This document shows positions 8,913 through 16,157 of a stretch of DNA of 22,823 nucleotides, piece by piece. Where the stretch lies: assembly GCA_030916835.1 (NCBI GenBank), contig JAUPWA010000054.1, positions 1 to 22,823 of the forward strand, written 5' to 3'. Below the pieces are notes generated by a model, which saw nothing but the letters and a program-made list of their open reading frames with translations, was not told the origin of the DNA and did not search any database. Origin of the DNA: Patescibacteria group bacterium (GTDB lineage: Bacteria > Patescibacteriota > Minisyncoccia > Phycocordibacterales > SBAW01). Made by a program: the position numbers and the translations under genes. The stretch's first letter is position 1. Every line of letters starts with the position of its first letter.

Positions 8913-9830
8913 CTATGCCTTTACCCTACTTGAGAGGAGACTTTCGCGCCAGAGGAGCGCCCACTCCTTAGCGGTTGGTAAGTGGAGAAAGAGGGTCCCA
9001 GCGCGATGATGCTCTAACACATCTACAACCGCCTCGGCAAGTTTTTCACGCTCAACCACTATCGCACCTGCCTCACGAGCCACCCCAACATCAGGAGCGA
9101 CGACCGGTACACCAGCAGCAAGCGCTTCAACCATACTCGCGCCCCAACTTTCATGCTGCGATGTGCATAGTAGTACGTCTGAGGTTTCTAAAAAAGGGAC
9201 AATATCTTCCTGCCACCCAAGAAGCTCTATAGCAGCAACGCCGCGCACCCTGGCTTGCACCATCTCCATGAGCGAACCGTCGCCGAGCATGCGTAGCCGC
9301 GCATCAGGTTTTGCTTTCAGCACCTCTTTAAAAATATCTAAAGCAGCAAGAGGATTTTTTTCTTCCTCAAGGCGACCAACCCACAAGACCGTTGAGTGCT
9401 CATGAGGACGCCGGACCACCGCGCCCACTTTTGAAATCTCTACATATACCGGGAGTACGGTTATAGGAGCTTTCGTACCAGTGCGTTCAACTTGTTTTTT
9501 AATTTTTTCTGACACAACACGGATAGTATCTGCACGACGCAGCACTACCCATGCAACTAGCCGTTTCAGGAGCGACTGGCCACTGATGTCAGCGTGCACC
9601 TGTACATTTAGTTGAGTGCCGATACGTTTTGCGACACGCGATGCAAAAAGTCCACGCCAAAACGGATCTTGCACGGTTATAACGTCATACGCACCCTCAG
9701 GGATGGTGGGTTTTGTGTTTTCTTTGCCCCAGTACACCACTACAAAAGCATCAACCCACCCCGCTTGCAGGTCATAACGTGGATTACCTGGTACAAATTT
9801 TTTATCTCCGGTGATAACTAAAACTTTCAT
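8913..9830 (-). CDS. short GT4 family glycosyltransferase
   Basis: A 305-residue GT-B protein, the shortest GT4 in the run. The N-terminal domain is compact: MKVLVITGDKKF, then VITVQDPFWRGLFASRVAKR. The donor domain has STVLWVGRLEEEKNPLAALD, RLRMLGDGSLMEMV and the full E-x7-E motif as ESWGASMVE followed by ALAAGVPVVAPD. It overlaps the next upstream gene by 4 bp (9827-9830, ATGA), and the downstream glycosyltransferase starts 1 bp after its stop, indicating a tightly coupled transcript. No Shine-Dalgarno sequence precedes the ATG. The short acceptor-binding half may mean a small or lipid-bound acceptor, but this is only inference. Confidence 0.88.
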   Translation of the reverse strand: MKVLVITGDKKFVPGNPRYDLQAGWVDAFVVVYWGKENTKPTIPEGAYDVITVQDPFWRGLFASRVAKRIGTQLNVQVHADISGQSLLKRLVAWVVLRRADTIRVVSEKIKKQVERTGTKAPITVLPVYVEISKVGAVVRRPHEHSTVLWVGRLEEEKNPLAALDIFKEVLKAKPDARLRMLGDGSLMEMVQARVRGVAAIELLGWQEDIVPFLETSDVLLCTSQHESWGASMVEALAAGVPVVAPDVGVAREAGAIVVEREKLAEAVVDVLEHHRAGTLFLHLPTAKEWALLWRESLLSSRVKA

Positions 9831-10846
9831 AGCGTTTGCAGGAGTGTGACTAATTTTTGGACCGTGACTTCGACCGAGAACGCCTCTGCTCGCCCTTGAG
9901 CGGACTCTGCACGTTCGCGCGCCGCTTGAGGGTTGTTGTACACCTCAACAAGCGATCGATGGAGCGCTTCATCATCCTGAGGCGGGATGAGTTGGCCATC
10001 AACTTTGTCGCGGATAAGCTCTGGGTTACCCCCAACCTTTGTTGCTATAACCGGAGTACCAAGAAGCATCGCTTCAACTAGCGCATGGGAGAGCCCTTCA
10101 TAGGTTGAATTGAGCACATACACATTTGCTGCTTTAACCCAGGAGAGCGCCTCCTCTCGAGGCAACTCACTCGCCAAGAAAAACTGCCACCCAGGCTCTT
10201 TTGCAACAACGCGCTCAATTGCATCAAAGTGCTTCCAGGGCACTTTGCGCCCCGAACTAACTACCAAAAACGGTGCGAAACTTTCGTGTGGCTCGATGTG
10301 AGATGGTGTCGAGACACTACTATATATAGTATGCACCCTTTCTTGCTGTGCTACCGGTAACCACTGACGCACCAGGTGATTCATATAGTCACTTGGAGTG
10401 ACAACGAGAGCAGCCCTGCGCACAACGCTTTTTTGAATCATGCGCACACACTCAACTCGCCACCCATATTTTTTTGTCTGAAACGCATCTAACTCGGCCT
10501 CTACACCCCACCGCTGTCTCCCCTGCTCCCACGCATAGTCGCCCGGGATGCGCACCATATACTTTTTGCCGGCTATGCGTGCTGCAAGACTTGCCGGCAG
10601 ACCAACGCTTACCGCATCTTGCGCGTACACAACGTCAACATGTTTCGCAATTTGAAGACACTTCCAAAAGTACACAACATGTCGTACACCAGGCGGCGTC
10701 CACCAGCGAGCAAACCGAGCAACCCGAAAGGGCAGCACGGCCACCTCAACCCCGCGTCGGGGGAGCTCCTCTTCAAGCTGTTTGGTGTACGTTGCTGGCC
10801 CACCAATCTCTGGAGGGTACAGTCCTGTAGCAAGGAGTACTTTCAT
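9827..10846 (-). CDS. GT4 family glycosyltransferase
   Basis: A 339-residue GT-B enzyme. It has the classic GT4 start LLATGLYPPEIGGPATYTKQ, with the G-G-P-A loop. The middle region includes DVVYAQDAVSVGLPASLAA and VVTPSDYMNHLV. The donor domain has FLVVSSGRKVPWKHFD and the full E-x7-E motif EGLSHALVE, followed by AMLLGTPVIATKVGGNPELI. The gene overlaps both neighbours by 4 bp (9827-9830 and 10843-10846). It should add one sugar in the same glycan pathway as its neighbours; no sequence feature reveals which. Confidence 0.92.
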   Translation of the reverse strand: MKVLLATGLYPPEIGGPATYTKQLEEELPRRGVEVAVLPFRVARFARWWTPPGVRHVVYFWKCLQIAKHVDVVYAQDAVSVGLPASLAARIAGKKYMVRIPGDYAWEQGRQRWGVEAELDAFQTKKYGWRVECVRMIQKSVVRRAALVVTPSDYMNHLVRQWLPVAQQERVHTIYSSVSTPSHIEPHESFAPFLVVSSGRKVPWKHFDAIERVVAKEPGWQFFLASELPREEALSWVKAANVYVLNSTYEGLSHALVEAMLLGTPVIATKVGGNPELIRDKVDGQLIPPQDDEALHRSLVEVYNNPQAARERAESAQGRAEAFSVEVTVQKLVTLLQTL

Positions 10847-12069
10847 ATCTGTATATTGTAAACCAGCGGTTCAAAAACTTTTTCTTGCATATCGTGCGCG
10901 ATAGTGTCCCAGCTATATTTTTCTTCGACCATACACTTAGCGTTTTGCACAACTCTCTCTACCTCTTTGTGGTGCTCAAGTATATACTGCACCCGCTTTG
11001 CAATTTGCTCTGGCGAATCGCTATCTACCGCAAAACCCGTTGGCTCCACACCAGGGTTACGTGTCGGATCAAACAAAAAATCACCAATACCGCCCACCTG
11101 GGTCGCAATAACCGGCACCCCCGCTGCCATCGCTTCGATAAACGAGTTCCCCATCCCCTCGGAGCGAGAAGGGCGCACAAATATGTCTGATGCGCGAAGC
11201 GCGTATGCCACTGCGGTGTTTTTAATCTCTCCACAAAAATGTACGCGGTCTTGCAGTCTCAATGTATTCACCAAACCTCGCAATTCTTTTTCTTTTTCCC
11301 CTTTACCAAAAATAGCAAAGTGTACTTCTTGTGGCAGCAAAGCAACCGCCCTAATGACAGTGTCTATTGCATTTTTCTCTACCAAACGAGAGGTGGTGAT
11401 GAGCATGACCGTTTTAGGTACAATCTCTAGATCATGTTGATTCCTCCAATAAGCAACCCTCTCTTGTGTTTGTTCACCTACAATTGAAAACCATTTTTTA
11501 GAATCAAAGCCCTTTGCATTAAACCCATTTGGAATAATTACAACCTCTTTTGAGTATCCCAAACGCTTCGCCCAACCACTCAAATGAATTGAAATGGTGG
11601 TAACCATATTTGCGTGTTTAAAACCATATGTAAGGAGGGGCACAAATGGGCGGATGTACCAACGTTCAAACACATACTCAAACGGGTCGCCATCTTGCAG
11701 TGTCACAACATAGGGTGCACGCAGCCCGAGCAGACGAGCTACAAGAGTTGGAAAGAGCATAAACGTCATCATCGCCCACACCGCACCAAACTTTTTTTCA
11801 GTATGCAATTTTTGAGCTTTGCGCGCCGCACCTACTACAAAGAATATTTTTGATAGGTACGCAAAGTGCCCCATACCAAATACTGCGGGCACTCGGTGCA
11901 CCATAACGTTACCCAATTTTTCCTCCTTTTTGTCATGGCGCGAAAAACGCAACGTCACTACATGAAACTCAAAGTCAGAGAGCCTATCGGTAATCTCCTT
12001 GATCGCGATCTCTGCCCCGCCCACGTGCGGGTGATACGCGAGAGAGAATATGAGAATACGCTTGGTCAT
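10843..12069 (-). CDS. GT4 family glycosyltransferase
   Basis: A 408-residue GT-B enzyme and the first glycosyltransferase of the run. MTKRILIFSLAYHPHVGGAE is the standard GT4 N-terminus. VVIIPNGFNAKGFD is the interdomain linker, VMLITTSRLVEKNAIDTVI starts the donor domain, and EGMGNSFIE is the E-x7-E motif, followed by AMAAGVPVIATQVGGIGDFL. A GAGGAG Shine-Dalgarno-like sequence lies 2 nt before the ATG (within 12072-12077 on the minus strand), a rare case in this window. The ATG shares one base with the stop of the lamin-tail gene (TAATG), so translation may be coupled to that gene. Confidence 0.92.
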   Translation of the reverse strand: MTKRILIFSLAYHPHVGGAEIAIKEITDRLSDFEFHVVTLRFSRHDKKEEKLGNVMVHRVPAVFGMGHFAYLSKIFFVVGAARKAQKLHTEKKFGAVWAMMTFMLFPTLVARLLGLRAPYVVTLQDGDPFEYVFERWYIRPFVPLLTYGFKHANMVTTISIHLSGWAKRLGYSKEVVIIPNGFNAKGFDSKKWFSIVGEQTQERVAYWRNQHDLEIVPKTVMLITTSRLVEKNAIDTVIRAVALLPQEVHFAIFGKGEKEKELRGLVNTLRLQDRVHFCGEIKNTAVAYALRASDIFVRPSRSEGMGNSFIEAMAAGVPVIATQVGGIGDFLFDPTRNPGVEPTGFAVDSDSPEQIAKRVQYILEHHKEVERVVQNAKCMVEEKYSWDTIAHDMQEKVFEPLVYNIQI

Positions 12070-12986
12070 TACTCCTCTATTGTAAACGCTTCTGAGCCCA
12101 AAAGGTTACCCTGTTCACGAGCCCGTAGCCAGAGATACCACAGGGCCGACACCCCCAACAGGAACAAGCCCACAGCCCCAAGAGCCCAAGCTGCCACCCC
12201 GTGCGGCAAACCAATTTTGGACAACAGTGGCGTGGCTGCTGCAGAGGTATCTTTTATGTATGATGACTTTTTACTACCAGCGGTAGTTGTCTGAGCACCT
12301 AAGGAGCTCGCTATGGTTTTAGTAGTTGCTTTGCTTGAAACTTTAGTAGCTGCACTCGTGGCAGATGCGCTTGATGCTTCTTTTGGCTGTAGCGGCTCTG
12401 TATGAGCCGTACTGCCTGGGTTGGGCGCGCCAACTACAAGCACACCTCCCTCGCGATGGAGCGTATTACCATCTCCCGAAGCCCCAGCGTTTGGATCATA
12501 CGAGACACTATCTATCGCTTGGGACTTTGCGTCCTTCAGTGTAATAGTTTCTCCTTTCTTGGATGCAAAAGAGAATGCGCTTTTTAAAAGTGTCCCGCCG
12601 TATGTTGGAAATTGTGAGAGAAAGGTTTGCGGATCGCTTGCTACTACCACGCTTGCGCCCACAGCCAACGTTGTGGTGCCCGACGAGATGATTATTTTAT
12701 GATTCGCTCCACCTTCATTAATTTTATAACCTTCAAGAGAGACCGCGGCGTCGCCAACGTTCGTAAGCTCGAGCCACTGACTTCCCGCATTTGCGCCGGG
12801 CGGGTCGTACATGATTTCAGTAATTTGCACTGCTGCGTGAGTGGTGTGTGGCAACAGCACTAATGCTAGTAGAAAAGCAGGAAAAAAGAGGGTTGGACTT
12901 GGCCTTAGCCCTGCCTGCCGGCAGGCAGAGGCCCGGAGCGCACTCTTTTTTCCTGTTTTTCTACTGTGCCTCCCCCACATCATCAA
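12069..12986 (-). CDS. lamin-tail domain surface protein with signal peptide and C-terminal anchor
   Basis: A 305-residue predicted exported protein. A long basic n-region is followed by a hydrophobic stretch (about residues 33-46) and a THA-A signal peptidase-type site near residue 51. The lamin-tail (LTD) immunoglobulin-like domain follows at about 52-160, with the typical opening QITEIMYDPPGANAGSQWLE and later SFASKKGETITLKDA. Next comes a low-complexity Ser/Thr/Ala linker of about 70 residues and one C-terminal membrane helix (about 265-285) with a short basic cytosolic tail. The start must be one of the three ATGs at 12986, 12983 or 12980, because no other start codon is in frame before the domain. 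It overlaps the 3' end of the ATPase gene by about 26 bp. Residues 8-40 are encoded by a hairpin repeat element (12868-12965), which is unusual. Role: probably cell-surface or adhesive; unproven. Confidence 0.82.
   Translation of the reverse strand: MMMWGRHSRKTGKKSALRASACRQAGLRPSPTLFFPAFLLALVLLPHTTHAAVQITEIMYDPPGANAGSQWLELTNVGDAAVSLEGYKINEGGANHKIIISSGTTTLAVGASVVVASDPQTFLSQFPTYGGTLLKSAFSFASKKGETITLKDAKSQAIDSVSYDPNAGASGDGNTLHREGGVLVVGAPNPGSTAHTEPLQPKEASSASATSAATKVSSKATTKTIASSLGAQTTTAGSKKSSYIKDTSAAATPLLSKIGLPHGVAAWALGAVGLFLLGVSALWYLWLRAREQGNLLGSEAFTIEE
12868..12965. repeat. about 98-bp inverted-repeat (MITE/REP-like) element with GC-rich palindromic core
   Basis: The outer arms 12868-12890 and 12943-12965 are reverse complements at 22 of 23 positions (AGTAGAAAA-G/A-CAGGAAAAAAGAG). 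At the centre is a perfect 18-bp palindrome CTGCCTGCCGGCAGGCAG at 12911-12928. The right end contains the TAG stop of the ATPase gene, and the rest is read in frame as residues 8-40 of the lamin-tail protein. No transposase is present, so if mobile it would depend on enzymes elsewhere. The hairpin could also weaken transcription or translation through the gene junction. Confidence 0.8.
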
Positions 12987-14982
12987 CCGCGAGCATACTG
13001 CGCAAGCGCTCCTCAGGCAAGCCAGCTGGCTGGCGCTCTTGTTTAGGTGTTGATTTAGATATTGACGGCACCTCTTCTTTTTTTGGCCCCTCCTGTTCTT
13101 GTTTACGCTCCTGTGTCAATCGATTAAGAGTCGATTTTAAATCGGGTGCTGGCTTTACATGCTCATGGTGCAGCGTTTGCTCACGACGTGGTTGTTGTGG
13201 CCGTGCAGTTTGCTCGCGAGATTCTACACGCTCGGGCCGTAGTGCCTTAAGCGCATCACGCAAGCTATGCGCTCCTTCAAGCGGTGGCTTATCGAGAGGT
13301 TTATCAGTCGTGTCGCGAACAGTATCATTTTGAGACACCCGTCGTTCAGGTGCCGGAGGAGCCGAAGTGCGCAACTCCTCAGCTACCTGCTGGCGAGGAG
13401 CGCGAGGTTCTTCTGCCTGAATTTCAGGTGCCACTGCGTACGTATGCTCGCGCGCAACGCGCTCCTTAAGTTCTTGAACGGGCCGCGGGTGTACTGAGCG
13501 ATTGTCCTCACGGCGCGAGACTTCTCGCACAGGACGTGACTCGCGCATTGGTGATTCACGCACTGGCACCACCTCAGCGCTTTCGATGCGGCGCTCGGGG
13601 CGCTGCTCTCGGGGCGTATAGCTTCCGCCTCCGTTTCCTGTAGCCCTACCGTACGCTGGTTTTGGTTTTGGTGCTGCTTCAGGCACTGGGTCGGATTCTT
13701 GCCACTTCTTCATCGCCTCCTCCACCTCAACTCGAGGTTTACCAAACTGAGTACGCGATGCAGCAATCACCTGGTGCACATGTTTTTGCGGCGGCGGGTC
13801 AAAGGGTGGCAATGTTGTAGCACTAAAAGGCGGCGACCCCACGCCGTCGATCATGAGCGTAAGATAAATTTGGGCAAAGCCAAGATTTACCAAGTCGGTT
13901 TGCGAAAACTGTGGCTGGAAAATAGTTTCAAGCACCTCAGCATCAAACGGTCCCACCCGAAACGCTATCGTAGTGCCCACGTTGCCAAACACCGCATCGC
14001 GCACCTCCTCCTCCATCTGTTCGACATACTGGTGGGCAATGAGCAGATTCAATTTGTATTTACGTGCCTCAGAGAGAATGTCGGCAAAGCTTTGGTTCGC
14101 AAAATTTTGGAACTCGTCGACGTAAAAATAAAAGTTTGGCAAATTTGCGAGCGTGCTCGCCGACACATCGGCCCGAGACATGGCAGCAAGATAAATTTTG
14201 GTCACGAGCATAGAGCCCAAAAGCGTTGCGTTTACTTCACCCACTCGGCCCTTGGAGAGGTTCATGATGAGAATCTTCTTCTCGTCCATAACTTTACGAA
14301 AATCGAACGATGACTTTGCTTGCCCCACAATATTTCGGATGAGCGGGTTGCTCGTAAATTGCCCGATTTTATTTTGAATTGCGGGTGTTGCGTCTTGGGT
14401 ATAGCGGTCGGTGTAATTTGCAAACTCTTCGACCCAAAACGACCGCACAATAGGGTCTGAAATGTTCTCGACCACCTTCTTGCGAAACGCCTTGTTGATG
14501 AGCATACGGTTAACATCCAACAAAGTTGAGCCTTCATACTCCAAGAGTGCAAGCAGGGTGTTGGAGAGAATGTACTCCATACGGGCGCTCCACGCGTCCA
14601 CCCAAATCTTGCGAAACGCAGCTAAGAGACCTGAGACTACCAGGTGGCGCTTGTCATAGCCCACATCCTCCATGACATTAAACGCCACTGGGTACTCCAT
14701 ATCAAAAGGAGCAAAGTAAATAACATCTTTTATGCGATGCTCAGGCACATACTCAAGTAAGCGGTCAGCGGTAGAGCCGTGTGGATCAATAAAAGCCATC
14801 GCTTCACCATTGCGAATATCTTGGATAGCCATATTCTCCAAGAGCGTCGACTTGCCCATACCCGTCTTACCAATGACATACATGTGGCGCGCACGATCGC
14901 GCCGTTTAATACCAAACGGCGTTTCCTTACCGCGCGCGTCGGTTTGAGCAAAGTAGGTGATCTTGTTAGGATCTTCGTGCAT
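12961..14982 (-). CDS. TraD/VirB4-like conjugation-type P-loop ATPase with long charged tail
   Basis: A 673-residue cytosolic AAA-type ATPase of the type IV secretion coupling/VirB4-like superfamily. The Walker A motif GKTGMGKS is at residues 38-45, Walker B FYVDEFQNFA around 286-295, and there is an AFIDPHG strand soon after Walker A. ILIMNLSKGRVGE and LLIAHQYVEQM are further motifs of the TraD/TraG-like group. The ATPase core ends near residue 420. The remaining 250 residues are rich in Arg, Glu, Pro and Gln and are probably disordered or coiled-coil. No membrane helices are seen, unlike classical TraD. Related genes are widespread in Patescibacteria, where they may power DNA uptake or a pilus; the true role is unknown. 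The 3' end lies in a repeat element and overlaps the lamin-tail gene. A possible leaderless promoter precedes it. Confidence 0.85.
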   Translation of the reverse strand: MHEDPNKITYFAQTDARGKETPFGIKRRDRARHMYVIGKTGMGKSTLLENMAIQDIRNGEAMAFIDPHGSTADRLLEYVPEHRIKDVIYFAPFDMEYPVAFNVMEDVGYDKRHLVVSGLLAAFRKIWVDAWSARMEYILSNTLLALLEYEGSTLLDVNRMLINKAFRKKVVENISDPIVRSFWVEEFANYTDRYTQDATPAIQNKIGQFTSNPLIRNIVGQAKSSFDFRKVMDEKKILIMNLSKGRVGEVNATLLGSMLVTKIYLAAMSRADVSASTLANLPNFYFYVDEFQNFANQSFADILSEARKYKLNLLIAHQYVEQMEEEVRDAVFGNVGTTIAFRVGPFDAEVLETIFQPQFSQTDLVNLGFAQIYLTLMIDGVGSPPFSATTLPPFDPPPQKHVHQVIAASRTQFGKPRVEVEEAMKKWQESDPVPEAAPKPKPAYGRATGNGGGSYTPREQRPERRIESAEVVPVRESPMRESRPVREVSRREDNRSVHPRPVQELKERVAREHTYAVAPEIQAEEPRAPRQQVAEELRTSAPPAPERRVSQNDTVRDTTDKPLDKPPLEGAHSLRDALKALRPERVESREQTARPQQPRREQTLHHEHVKPAPDLKSTLNRLTQERKQEQEGPKKEEVPSISKSTPKQERQPAGLPEERLRSMLAVDDVGEAQ

Positions 14983-14990
14983 CAGCTATC

Positions 14991-14999
14991 AGTATAGCA
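14991..14999 (-). promoter_or_regulatory. extended -10 promoter motif for the ATPase gene
   Basis: On the minus strand the sequence reads TGCTATACT, a good extended -10 (TGnTATAnT). It ends 8 nt before the ATG at 14982, so transcription would start at or within about two bases of the start codon and give a leaderless mRNA. No convincing -35 box is seen at 17-18 nt, which an extended -10 does not require. This is pattern evidence only. Confidence 0.4.
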
Positions 15000-15014
15000 T
15001 CGCGCCCAAAGTTA

Positions 15015-15242
15015 CTATGAACGCAACTCCGTGTGTTCAGTGTTTTCAACAAAGGGGCGGCTTTCGGGCGAGGTAGTGTGGCCCGAGCGCGTCAGCAACT
15101 GCCCGCGCAGCAAAAATCCCAAAAGCATGACTCCCAACCCGAGCAGAGATAGCACAACAACCTTCCAGCTATCAGGAATACCAAGTTGTGGGGTCAGTAC
15201 CACCGCAAGCCCAAGTATTATGACACCCATTTCTTTTGACAT
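15015..15242 (-). CDS. small two-helix membrane protein
   Basis: A 75-residue protein with two predicted membrane helices: about residues 6-23 (GVIILGLAVVLTPQLGIP) and about 27-46 (KVVVLSLLGLGVMLLGFLL). A hydrophilic, Ser/Thr/Glu-rich tail of about 27 residues follows. I do not recognise a family. The start is ATG at 15242 and the stop TAG at 15015-15017; there is no clear Shine-Dalgarno sequence. It lies 15 bp after rsmI and 32 bp before the ATPase gene, all on the minus strand. The constant spacing and orientation make it a plausible membrane partner of the ATPase, but this is inference from position alone. Confidence 0.65.
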   Translation of the reverse strand: MSKEMGVIILGLAVVLTPQLGIPDSWKVVVLSLLGLGVMLLGFLLRGQLLTRSGHTTSPESRPFVENTEHTELRS

Positions 15243-15257
15243 AGGAAAAGTGTACCA

Positions 15258-16073
15258 CTAGGCATCGAGCCCCTCAACTATGACAACAAACTCGCCGCGG
15301 ATGCGGTCGGGGTTAGTTTTGAAGTGTTCGAGGACTTCATCAATCGAACCAACCACATGCTCTTCATATATTTTGGTGAGCTCGCGAAAGGTGCCCACAC
15401 GACGTGGCTTGCTCTGCGTAGCCTTGGCAAAGGAAGGGTCGCCGAGATGTTTTTGCAGCGACTCGAGCGCTTTCATGATGCGGTGCGGCGATTCATAAAA
15501 AACACTTGCACGCCCACTCGCTCCAATTTCCTTAAACAGAGTTTCTCTCCCCTTCTTCAGTGGCAAGAACCCATAAAACGTAAAAGATGCTGCGCGTAAG
15601 CCTGATACTGAAAGCGCTGCCGCAAGCGCTGAAGGACCCGGCACCACTTCAATCTCGGCGGGAAAAAAGTTTTCAGAAGCAAATGGTCTGGCCCCGGGAC
15701 CGCTCACCTTGGCGGTCCCGGGGAGATCCGAGGACCTTTGCGGAAGAAAACTTTTTTCCCGTATTTTGGATACCAACTCGAGCCCGGGGTCGGAGACACC
15801 CGGCGTACCGGCGTCTGAAACAAGGGCGACATGTTTACCCTCTTGAAGAAGGGCAATTATTTTTTCAAACCCTCGCTCACCACTTTGCGCACTAAAGCTA
15901 GTCGTGGGTGTGTGAATATCAAAATGCGTGAGGAGTTTTTTGGTCATGCGCGTATCCTCGCATGCTACCACATCTGCCTCCTTCAAAATGCGCAGCGCGC
16001 GCAGCGTAATATCCTCCAAGTTGCCAATTGGCGTTGCTACGACCGAGAGTTTTCCCTGCCCTGTTTCGTTCAT
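15258..16073 (-). CDS. rsmI: 16S rRNA 2'-O-ribose C1402 methyltransferase RsmI, with in-frame insertions
   Basis: A 271-residue class III (tetrapyrrole methylase-fold) SAM-dependent methyltransferase that, in the known family, methylates the ribose of C1402 in 16S rRNA. Clear motifs are LSVVATPIGNLEDITLRAL at 9-27, ACEDTRMTKKLL at 37-48, SDAGTPGVSDPG at 86-97, GPSALAAALS from 146, FYGFLPLKKGR, FYESPHRI, and FRELTKIYEE near the C-terminus. Two stretches do not belong to the family pattern. Residues about 105-139, between the SDPG motif and GPSA, are encoded by a 103-bp hairpin element (15659-15761). About 11 residues (PSFAKATQSKP, near 213-223) are extra between GD and RRVGTFRELTK. Without both inserts the length is about 227, normal for RsmI. 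The reading frame stays intact, so the enzyme may tolerate them as surface loops. Start ATG at 16073. Confidence 0.93.
   Translation of the reverse strand: MNETGQGKLSVVATPIGNLEDITLRALRILKEADVVACEDTRMTKKLLTHFDIHTPTTSFSAQSGERGFEKIIALLQEGKHVALVSDAGTPGVSDPGLELVSKIREKSFLPQRSSDLPGTAKVSGPGARPFASENFFPAEIEVVPGPSALAAALSVSGLRAASFTFYGFLPLKKGRETLFKEIGASGRASVFYESPHRIMKALESLQKHLGDPSFAKATQSKPRRVGTFRELTKIYEEHVVGSIDEVLEHFKTNPDRIRGEFVVIVEGLDA
15405..15437. repeat. probable 33-bp in-frame insertion in rsmI
   Basis: These bases encode PSFAKATQSKP, absent from the normal RsmI spacing between the GD turn and RELTK. A similar peptide is one I recall from other Patescibacteria proteins, which would make it a dispersed short repeat; this is memory, not a search. 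It contains the near-palindromic CCTTGGCAAAGG. Confidence 0.4.
15659..15761. repeat. 103-bp hairpin (MITE-like) element inside rsmI
   Basis: The outer arms are a perfect 16-bp inverted repeat: CGGGAAAAAAGTTTTC at 15659-15674 and its reverse complement at 15746-15761. A second perfect inverted repeat of 12 bp, CCCCGGGACCGC at 15692-15703 and its complement at 15712-15723, closes around an 8-nt loop. The whole is a long imperfect hairpin. It is read through in frame as RsmI residues about 105-139. The outer arm shares GGAAAAAAG with the element at 12868-12965, suggesting a common family. Confidence 0.82.
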
Positions 16074-16157
16074 ACAGGCACCTTAGCACAATTTGACATA
16101 AAAAGTAAGAAGTGTCAGTATATCCTGCAGTACAACAGTTCTTGGAAGGATACTACG
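16074..16157. promoter_or_regulatory. divergent promoter region between rsmI and the YfiH-like gene
   Basis: This 84-bp gap separates divergent genes. On the plus strand TTGACA at 16093-16098 matches the -35 consensus exactly; the best -10 candidate is TATATC at 16119-16124, at a long 20-nt spacing. On the minus strand TATACT (16117-16122) sits 43 nt before the rsmI ATG and could be its -10. TGACA at 16094-16098 and TGTCA at 16113-16117 form an inverted repeat with a 14-nt gap, which could be an operator. None of this is confirmed. Confidence 0.45.
16144..16150 (+). promoter_or_regulatory. ribosome binding site that sets a GTG start
   Basis: GGAAGGA ends 7 nt before the GTG at 16158, an ideal Shine-Dalgarno spacing. 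It supports this GTG over any start further upstream, since the frame also runs backwards through rsmI. Confidence 0.6.

Noticed and set aside
15831..16157. N-terminal extension of the YfiH-like protein back into rsmI
   Set aside because: It runs antisense through conserved RsmI sequence, and the GTG at 16158 has a well-placed GGAAGGA.
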